This document shows positions 57,351-64,000 of a stretch of 64,000 nucleotides of DNA, in pieces. This DNA comes from Lycium barbarum (Eukaryota > Streptophyta > Magnoliopsida > Solanales > Solanaceae), in NCBI RefSeq assembly GCF_019175385.1, contig NC_083344.1, positions 61,442,782 through 61,506,781 on the forward strand, in the 5' to 3' direction. The translations under genes and the position numbers were made by a program. Within the stretch, counting starts at the first letter, position 1. Every line of letters begins with the position of its first letter. Below the pieces are notes generated by a model. The model was given only the letters and a program-made list of their open reading frames with translations. It was not told the origin of the DNA and made no database searches.

Positions 57351-58514
57351 CCAAGTGTTCATTTTCTAGAAAATTCATGAAACAAGAAGAAAACTTGAGA
57401 GCTCAAGCCTAAGAGGCCTCTCGGCCAAACCAAGAACAAAAAAAAAAATTTAGCCTTCAATCCAAAAATCTTGTTCTTCTTGAATTAGTAACAAGTTCAA
57501 GACGCTCTTCAACGTGGTATAACTAGTTTGGCGGAAGAACCACGTTTGCGGAAAGTTGGAATTTGAAGGAAAGGTATGAATTCTATGTTTCATGTTATGG
57601 AATAAGTATATATGTTATAATGATTAGAATTAGATGAGAATTATGGAAGTATGGTGTGTGTGTGCATAGTTTGTGTGTGTGTAAATGGTGTGTTTGGCCG
57701 TGAGCTATGTGGGTGTGGGGGAGAAATGAATTCAAGTTTATTTGGTTTGTTAGTTGTGTCGTTGTGACCTTTGTGTCGCAAATAAAGGCTTCATGACTTG
57801 AATTGGTGTTGGGATTTCTTGTATGTAATTATGAGAAATTATGTGAATTTTATATGATTTTTTATATAAGTGTGGAAGTAAGATCCTAAATGTGAATTAC
57901 GATTGTTGGTAACGAATTTGGAAAGAAACAATGTGATTTGGAAGTTTCGTTGCAATTGGTAGGAACTTTGGGTAGAATATGGAATTGGGGGGAATACTTG
58001 AATTCATGAATATTGTTTGGAAGGCTATTGGAATGCATTTGAACAATCTTGAATTAGTTAGTGGATATGGAAAATGTGGATACTAGTTTGACAATGTGAA
58101 GTTTGAATGAAAGTTATTAAACTATGCGGAAAGAAGATTATTTATGTAGAAAGGGCCAGGTTCTGTTATCGTGCATATTCCTCTGCATTGTTCACCGCGT
58201 CCCTCGGTGTGCGGGCCGGGATCTGTTATATCTGTATGATTATGATATATTGATCTGTGTATGGGGATGGCGGCCAGGATGGCATCTGATATGATCTGAT
58301 CTGATCGGATTCTGTCTGTCCACCGCGTCCCGTACTAAGAGGGCCGGGTTCTGTTTACCGCGCCCCCAGACAGGGCCGGGATCTGTAAGTCTGTATGCAT
58401 GTGCCATCAGTGTTTATATAAACACGTGCCTCCATATGATTCTGTATGATTTAGTATGACTCTGCATGCATAATTCTGTCTGGTATACTTCTGTCTGTCC
58501 GCCTGAATTTCGAC

Positions 58515-58730
58515 TATGTCTGTATGTCTGTATGGATTCTGGTTCTGTACATCTGTATGGGTTCCGATTCTGTACGTCTGTATGAATACTGATTCTGCTC
58601 ATCTGTCCGGATTATGATTCCGTCTGTCTGTCTGAACCATGATTCTGTTTATCCGTATGGACCACGATTCTGTATGTCGGTCTGCATCATGACTCTGTCC
58701 GTCTGTCTGATGTATGGTTCTGTCCGTTAT
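58515..58730 (+). repeat. About 25-bp CTGT-rich tandem repeats in E6 LTR
   Basis: Around eight imperfect units of the type GATTCTGTACGTCTGTATGG. Similar CTGT/GTCTG words build the 41-bp array in the E6 internal region. Confidence 0.7.
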
Positions 58731-58789
58731 ATTTCTGTGACTCCGGTTCGGACTATGATTGTATCTGTTATGTTTCTGCTTTACATACT

Positions 58790-58845
58790 CGGTACATTTT
58801 TCGTACTGACCCCCGTTCTTCGGGGGCTGCGCTACATGCCCGCAG
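58790..58845 (+). promoter_or_regulatory. Conserved triple hairpin, E6 LTR
   Basis: CGGTAC (58790-58795) with GTACTG (58803-58808), CCCCCG (58810-58815) with CGGGGG (58821-58826), CTGCG (58827-58831) with CGCAG (58841-58845). Confidence 0.62.
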
Positions 58846-59274
58846 GTACAGACGCACCAGGTGATACGCCGCCAACGTAGGGTTCTGATTCAGCTGTTTT
58901 GAAGAGCTCCTTTGATCCGGAGCATACACTTTTGGTATATATCTTCTGTTTTCCGTATGTTCTGCATGTATGGAAATTCTGGGTACGACGGGGCCCTGTC
59001 CCATCATATGATTCTGTATGTCTGTAGAGGCCTGTAGATAGATGTGTGGGTTACGGGTTTCGTCTGTATGTTAGCCTTATCGGCTTATCTGTAAAAGTCT
59101 GCATGTTCAGGTATATATATATATGCTTGCGCGCGTGCCGTATCTGTATCGGCCTACTTCTGTAATATCCGTTTGAAAAAAAATCTGTACGATGCGAAAT
59201 TCGGTCAGGTAGGTATGTACGGGTACCCAGCTAGGGTGCCAGTCGCGGCCCACGGGGTTGGGTCGTGACAAAAG

Positions 59275-59286
59275 TGGTATCAGAGC
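59275..59286 (+). promoter_or_regulatory. E6 primer-binding site (initiator tRNA-Met type)
   Basis: TGGTATCAGAGC, perfect, 4 nt after the LTR end. Confidence 0.95.
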
Positions 59287-59328
59287 GGTTAGTCCTCGGA
59301 ATGTCTACAGGTCGTGTCTAGTAGAGTC

Positions 59329-59366
59329 TTGTTTATCGATGTGTTGTGCACCACCTCTATAAACAG
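59329..59366 (+). promoter_or_regulatory. E6 leader hairpin with palindromic loop
   Basis: GTTTAT (59331-59336) with ATAAAC (59359-59364), inner GTG (59341-59343) with CAC (59352-59354) plus flanking pairs. Loop TTGTGCAC holds GTGCAC (59346-59351). Confidence 0.58.
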
Positions 59367-59474
59367 GAGGCTACAGGGCATCTAGGATATTACCCTTCTT
59401 TGGATTCTTAGATCGTGCGATAAAGCTGTATGATTAGGATGATCCTCTCCTAATGATCTGTTATGTTTTCAGCG

Positions 59475-60947
59475 ATGCCTCCGAAGAAGGCAACAGCTGC
59501 CCAGAATGGAAAGGCGGGGGTTGAGGAAAGGGAGACCAGCCGGGCCCAGAGAGTTACCAGGGCCAGTGTGCAGCCTGCACTTGAGGATGTGCCCCCATCA
59601 TCTGGATCTGTTACACCCCCCTTGCCGGAGGATATCGGAGCAGCAGAAGCTGCTGATCAGGAGACGGCTCCACCGCGAGCTCCCGAGGTTCCAGTGCCCG
59701 AGCCTCCAGCTCCACAGGCAGGGGCGGAGGGCAGGGCCATGCGAGATGCGGTTCAGCTATTGACCACACTGATGGCGGAACAGGTTCGCAGGCATGGATT
59801 TGGGGGTGGTCGTACGGACAGGTATGAGAGCTCCAGGGCTCGTGAGTTCTTGACATGTAATCCTCCAGAATTCTCCGGGACAAAACCTGAGGAGGACCCC
59901 CAGGAGTTCATTAGAAAGATGGAGAGCACAATACGATTGATTAAGGCTTCGCCGATTGAGTCTGTGGAATTGGCTTCGTATCGATTGTATGAGGTGGCGG
60001 CAAATTGGTATGAGTCCTGGCAGCTATCCAGGGGTGACGATGCTCCCCCAGCGGTATGGGCCGAGTTTACTAAGGCCTTTCTTGACCATTTTCTACCTCC
60101 AGAGCTACGGAGAGCCAGGGTCGATCGATTCTTGCATCTGAGACAGAACGGTAGGAGCGTACGAGAGTACAGCTTAGAGTTCGACTCACTGGCTAGGTAT
60201 GCACCCGCTATAGTAGCCGAGATGGCCGACAGGGTGCACAGGTATGTGATGGGACTAGACCCTTATCTGATCGACGGTTGCTTAGCCATGGCTTCTCAGC
60301 CAGGGATGCATGTTGCCCGGGTACAGGCATACGCCCAGGGCATGGAGGACCGACATAGGGAGCGTCGGCCTGATAGGGGTTACGACAGGGGCCGGCCTAA
60401 GAGAGCCAGATCGGCTGGATATTCAGGGGGATTTCAGAGCGAGCCTTCTCAGCGGCAGGGTAACAGGTATTTGTCCCAGCCAGCCTACAGTACACCCCCA
60501 CAGTTCTCGGGACAGAGCTCCAGAGTTCCAGGCTCACAGGTGAGCAGAGGTCCCGGTCAGTCGAGGCCGCCCATACCCCCATGTTCTTACTGTGGGAGAC
60601 CCCATCCGGGGGAGTGTTATCACGCTACGGGCGCTTGTTATTTTTGTGGGAGCCCAGACCATCGTGTCAGAGAGTGCCCGCATAAGGGCGGTTCAAGTTC
60701 AGTTCAGCCTGCTGGGTCCGTTGCAGGCTCGTCTTCCCCTTCGGCAGCCATACGCCCCGCGGGGCGAGGAGTACCAGCACCAGCACCAGCACCAACGAGT
60801 CGTGGCAGAGGTCGCGGTGCAGCTTCGGGTTATAGCGGTCCTTCGAACCGCGTATTTGCTTTGACCGGTCGGCAGGACCCAGGAGCGTCTTCCAGTGCAC
60901 ACCCAGGTATGCTAGTGATCTCTTTTGAAGGATGTGTGTATGAATAA
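59475..60947 (+). CDS. gag: E6 Gag, uninterrupted (490 codons)
   Basis: Starts MPPKKATAAQNGKAG; ATG 59475 is preferred over the in-frame ATG 59463 because all other gags here start MPPK, 1-2 nt after TTTCAG-like sites. The retrotransposon gag core spans about residues 130-300 ([57 protein letters not shown]). Two knuckles follow at about 369-401 (CSYCGRPHPGEC and CYFCGSPDHRVREC). The Arg/Gly/Ser-rich tail GRGRGAASGYSGPSNR matches E4, but the frame diverges where protease should begin and stops after FEGCVYE. Gag would form the cytoplasmic particle and bind the RNA. The absence of stops contrasts with E2, E4 and E5. Confidence 0.85.
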   Translation: MPPKKATAAQNGKAGVEERETSRAQRVTRASVQPALEDVPPSSGSVTPPLPEDIGAAEAADQETAPPRAPEVPVPEPPAPQAGAEGRAMRDAVQLLTTLMAEQVRRHGFGGGRTDRYESSRAREFLTCNPPEFSGTKPEEDPQEFIRKMESTIRLIKASPIESVELASYRLYEVAANWYESWQLSRGDDAPPAVWAEFTKAFLDHFLPPELRRARVDRFLHLRQNGRSVREYSLEFDSLARYAPAIVAEMADRVHRYVMGLDPYLIDGCLAMASQPGMHVARVQAYAQGMEDRHRERRPDRGYDRGRPKRARSAGYSGGFQSEPSQRQGNRYLSQPAYSTPPQFSGQSSRVPGSQVSRGPGQSRPPIPPCSYCGRPHPGECYHATGACYFCGSPDHRVRECPHKGGSSSVQPAGSVAGSSSPSAAIRPAGRGVPAPAPAPTSRGRGRGAASGYSGPSNRVFALTGRQDPGASSSAHPGMLVISFEGCVYE

Positions 60948-61158
60948 GTCTGTACTTTATTACGTCATGTGATTTCCTTCCTCTGGGTATTAGTAAGGGT
61001 AAGGTAATGTCCAACTCGATAGACACCGAGAATTCGTAAGGGCGATATGATAATAATACGGTTTAGCCCGGGGTGGGACCCACTACGAGAATTTTTCGAA
61101 AATTTACCGAGATCCCGATCTGCCCTAAATTATGTGACAAAGGTCGTGCGGGGCGGTC
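60948..61158 (+). other. E6 internal non-coding stretch
   Basis: No reading frame. GGGACCCACTACGAGAATTT and TATGTGACAAAGGTCGTGCG parallel E1 at 1640-1712. Pol would begin here in a complete element. Confidence 0.5.
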
Positions 61159-61260
61159 GATGAAATTATACTAGCCATAACGCATCAAAATGTATGAAAG
61201 TTTCGAGGTTAAGCGTGCTAAGGCTAGAGCAATTCTGGGATGGGTGACCCCCCTGGGAAG
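61159..61260 (+). other. 5S rRNA-like segment inside E6
   Basis: GAGGTTAAGCGTGCTAAGGC and GGGATGGGTGACC with CTGGGAAG match 5S rRNA box A and box C in order and spacing. The 5' third is diverged as in E1. Followed at 61265-61281 by an A-run. Confidence 0.75.
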
Positions 61261-61382
61261 GATACAAAAAAAAAAAAAAAACCTGTGGCATAATTGTCAG
61301 GATTAATAATGAAATACCGATAAGAGGAATTTTCATAAACCACTGGAGCCTTACTAGGAGTGGTCTGATTCTAATCAAGACT

Positions 61383-61751
61383 CTATCTGTTATACTTCTC
61401 CACCTCTGACTTGAATGAGGTTCTGCCTATTACGCCTCTGTACTTCTGAATCCGATTATGTTTCCATCTGATATATCTCTGTACGTCTGACTCTGGATAC
61501 GTTTCTGTCTGATATACCTCTGTACGATTAACTCTGATTATGAATCTGTCTGACACATCTCTATATGTCTGACTCTGATACGAAGCTGTCCGGTACATTT
61601 CTGTACGTCCGACCCTGATCATGGATCTGTCTGATATAATTCTATACGTCTGACTCCGACTACGAATCTGTCCGACATAGTGCAGTACATCTGACTCTGA
61701 TTACGGATCTGTTTAATATGCTTCTGTGCGTCTGGCTCTGGTTATGAATTT
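61383..61751 (+). repeat. 41-bp minisatellite in E6 internal region
   Basis: About nine diverged units of roughly 41 bp, typical unit ATCTGTCTGATATACCTCTG then TACGTCTGACTCTGATTATGA. It replaces pol coding space between the 5S-like segment and the PPT. Confidence 0.8.
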
Positions 61752-61883
61752 GTTTGATGTGACGTGGGATTATGATGACGTTGTAAGGAACCGAGAAGTG
61801 TGATAAGAGGTGAAAGATGTTAATGGCAATCGTAATGTTGAGGAACCTCCCCAAAGTGTCACGAGACCCCCTAAGGTCAATTG

Positions 61884-61919
61884 AACATTCGAGGACGAAT
61901 GTTCTAAAGGGGGGGAGAA
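61884..61919 (+). promoter_or_regulatory. E6 inverted-repeat motif and polypurine tract
   Basis: AACATTCGAGGACGAATGTT (61884-61903), then TAAAGGGGGGGGAGAA, ending directly before the 3' LTR. Confidence 0.88.
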
Positions 61920-62074
61920 TGTTATATTCTGCATTTTCGAACATCAAATTAATTGTAAGGTGGGGTGGGGCCCACACGCCAAGATTTTTTTTTGGGACAT
62001 GTGAAAAGTTATATGAATCGTATATGTAAATTTAAACACAACTCGTGAAGGGCCCTGAGGCCAAATCAAAGTGG
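61920..62074 (+). repeat. E6 3' LTR, first 155 bp
   Basis: Identical by eye to 56838-56992, then breaks at AAAGTGG into E4-type LTR sequence on the minus strand. Confidence 0.9.
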
Positions 62075-64000
62075 GACATCATACTCCACAAACCCATGTA
62101 CGCGAATACCTGCCCCCTCACATCGAGGCACGACGAACAATGCAGAGGATCACGCTTGACAACATATCCTGGCCCGGGCTCAGTGTGGGAAACATTGGGG
62201 CATCCACGAGTGGAGTAGTGAGAGACTAATGCAATTAAAATATCATAAATGTTTCCATAGACTCGATGAGGCATATCAAAAACAAACCGATCCAATGAAG
62301 TCGGAAGGGATCATAATAAATGAGTTTCGGATATCATAATGAATTACAGAGTATAACCTTTCCGAAGTCGTTTCGAGTGTCAAAACAATTTATCAGACTT
62401 AATGGAATATTTAAAACAATGTTTGTTAGGTAGTTAGAATGGTAGTCAAAACATTTCTTTCAAAAACCGCTCGAAAGCAAGACTTGAGTACAATAAGGGC
62501 AAAACCGAGAATAGTGGGCCCACCTCGGGACAAGCAAGGCGGTGGGCTCAAATTACATATTTTAAGCTTAAGGGGGTCACCTATAGAGGTTCTACGGACA
62601 TTCTATAGCTTTCCAAGGAGTTTAGAGAAAGTTTGCATAATTTCCAAGAATACAAACCAAAAGGGCTCAATCTTACTGAAGGAAAAAGCGAGATTTTCAA
62701 TTGCGGATTCCGATGGGCAGAAAGTCTTTCGAGACCCGAATCCGATTCTAATACACTTAGGCATGCCAAAAGAAGGATCGGGGTAGCTTTACATACCTTT
62801 CTAACTCCTTACGCCTCTCCAAACTCACTTCCCGTTTTGTCAAAAATCTGCAAATGGTCAAGTTTACCAATTGTGAGTTATAGATTCTACGAATTCAACT
62901 TAACTCATATATGTCTACCGAAATTTCGGCAGCACCTCCCCTATACATATAGCACCCCCGAGAATTCAACTCGGCCAAAAAAATCATCAACAACCCAACA
63001 ACAACACCCACAACAACAACAATCAATATAATACACAATATGACATAACTAGTTCTACTTGCCGACATAATGCCTTAGCCTTTATTTCATCTTCAATTTC
63101 CAAACAAATCTCAATGGTTTCACATTCGTCATTAATCTAGATCATCACAATATAGTTTAGAAGCATTTCATATCGCTTCCTTAAATTATACACACGATAT
63201 ACATAATATACAAACTTTCCGCCAAAGTCATATTTCATCCAAAGCTTCTAATCTTTGGCATACATATTCATGACATGTTTTCATCTTCCAAATTCATCAA
63301 TAATCATCATGACTTGCAACCTAACAACTTCATTTTCGCAATGTCGTAAGATCATACTAAAACGACATAAGCTTCTACATTCCATTTCAATACAAACTTA
63401 TGTCATTTTATCTTCATTTACATTGCAAGCATCACAATAACGCAACTAACACATTAAACAAAATTAATTCATTAGCATCCTACCAACACCATACCACACG
63501 GCCAAACCCCTATATTTCAACTTCAACCAAATTTATTCAACTCTCATTCTCCATATGAATTCCATCATACACACAACTAGAATACAACATAAATTTCAAC
63601 TCATTTCACTTACACATTAACACACACACACGACCACATTCTATATTCCATACCCACTTTGCAAACTTCCATTTTTCCATACAATCAACTCATTTCTACA
63701 TACTACAACACAAACAAGACTTCATAACATAAGGATAGGGAATAAATTCTCACCTTTTCCTCTAGTCTTCTTCACTTGGAGGTATGGTCACTTTGATGAA
63801 TTTGATGCTTCTCTCTCCAAACCAACTACACCAAGTTACAAAGGGTGCTCAACTTAGTAAGGAAATCACAAGAGAAAATTTTTTGGAGCAATATTTTTGG
63901 TGGTGATTTTTGCAAGCCAAACCCGAGCCCTTCTTCTTCTTGCTCTCTGTTGTTTTGTTTTTGTTTGTTCTATGCTTCTTGAACAATCTAAGGGATAAGA
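62072..64000 (-). repeat. E4-type LTR, partial, running off the window
   Basis: Matches 40838 to about 42770 of the E4 3' LTR with about 13 differences by eye. Contains CCGAAATTTCGG near 62920. Its 5' start (minus) lies past 64000. It may be the rest of the E4 5' LTR or belong to another copy. Confidence 0.88.

Larger units (their letters stand above)
56838..59270 (+). repeat. E6 5' LTR, 2433 bp
   Basis: TGTTATATTCTGC start, GGGGTTGGGTCGTGACA end. TATA-like TATAATAAAAGGGG at 57338-57350. A CTGT-rich tandem array and the triple hairpin lie near its 3' end. The end sequence resembles that of the E4 LTR. Confidence 0.93.
56838..62074 (+). mobile_element. E6: gag-only LTR retrotransposon with 5S-like module
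   Basis: Complete 5' LTR, perfect PBS, leader hairpin, an uninterrupted gag frame, no protease or pol, a 5S-like segment, a 41-bp minisatellite, PPT and the first 155 bp of the 3' LTR. The 155 bp of 3' LTR are identical to the 5' LTR by eye, suggesting recent insertion. The layout fits gag-coding non-autonomous plant elements (TR-GAG type) relying on pol from a relative such as E4. The 3' LTR joins E4-type LTR sequence at 62072-62074 over a TGG overlap. Confidence 0.88.

Noticed and set aside
1..64000. Endogenous pararetrovirus or env-bearing retrovirus copies
   Set aside because: All RT fragments carry gypsy/chromovirus order with LTRs, initiator tRNA PBS and integrase; no movement protein, coat or envelope frame was seen.

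Overview
The window is repeat-dense plant nuclear DNA, probably from a dicot and possibly Solanaceae (a judgement from the style of the repeats; no host gene confirms it). I see no intact host gene. At least three quarters of the 64 kb is Ty3/gypsy LTR retrotransposon. The coding copies carry gag, protease, reverse transcriptase, RNase H, integrase and a C-terminal chromodomain-like tail, the layout of the Tekay/Del chromoviruses. All use a primer-binding site matching initiator tRNA-Met (TGGTATCAGAGC) and have long LTRs (2.4-3.5 kb) with TG...CA ends. Elements are named E1-E7 here for reference.

Layout. 1-254: LTR fragment, minus. 255-5746: E1 (plus), non-autonomous, 5' LTR truncated, a short acidic reading frame where gag should be, a 5S-rRNA-like segment, full 3.47-kb 3' LTR. 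5747-15045: E2 (minus), a decayed full-length chromovirus whose 3' LTR is cut where E1 abuts it. 15046-15315: LTR fragment. 15316-18.9 kb: L1-type LINE (minus), 5' part only. 18.9-26.4 kb: the least retrotransposon-rich part, with an AP2/ERF domain scrap, a Stowaway-like MITE end, a CACTA-type terminus, possible exon-like sequence and a tiny LINE tail with an 18-bp target duplication. 26.4-29.5 kb: E7 (minus), leader plus a 2.45-kb LTR. 29.5-33.0 kb: unclassified, holding a large inverted repeat. 33009-39961: E3 (minus), non-autonomous with a 5S-like segment. E3's 5' LTR is interrupted at 39962 by E4 (minus), whose integrase is interrupted by E5 (plus, 43831-48342, target duplication ATAGG). 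E4's 5' LTR starts at 52810 and is broken at 53761 by a minus-strand LTR (53762-56837), which meets E6 (plus, 56838-62074), a gag-only element with an uninterrupted gag frame. 62072-64000 is a further copy of the E4 LTR.

How the parts fit. E2 and E4 once encoded the full protein set. E1, E3 and E6 keep the cis-acting signals (LTR ends, PBS, leader hairpin, polypurine tract) but lack pol, and instead carry a segment resembling 5S rRNA, so they look like non-autonomous partners of the chromoviruses. The most interesting signals are RNA-level. First, a hairpin just 3' of the PBS in all seven leaders has a self-complementary hexamer loop that changes between families yet stays palindromic in six of seven, which is the logic of a retroviral kissing-loop dimerisation signal. 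Second, three adjacent small hairpins lie in the 3' part of every LTR family with compensatory stem changes. Third, the 5S-like module occupies the same relative place and orientation in three non-autonomous elements. Alignments, folding and database searches could not be run; similarities are by eye.
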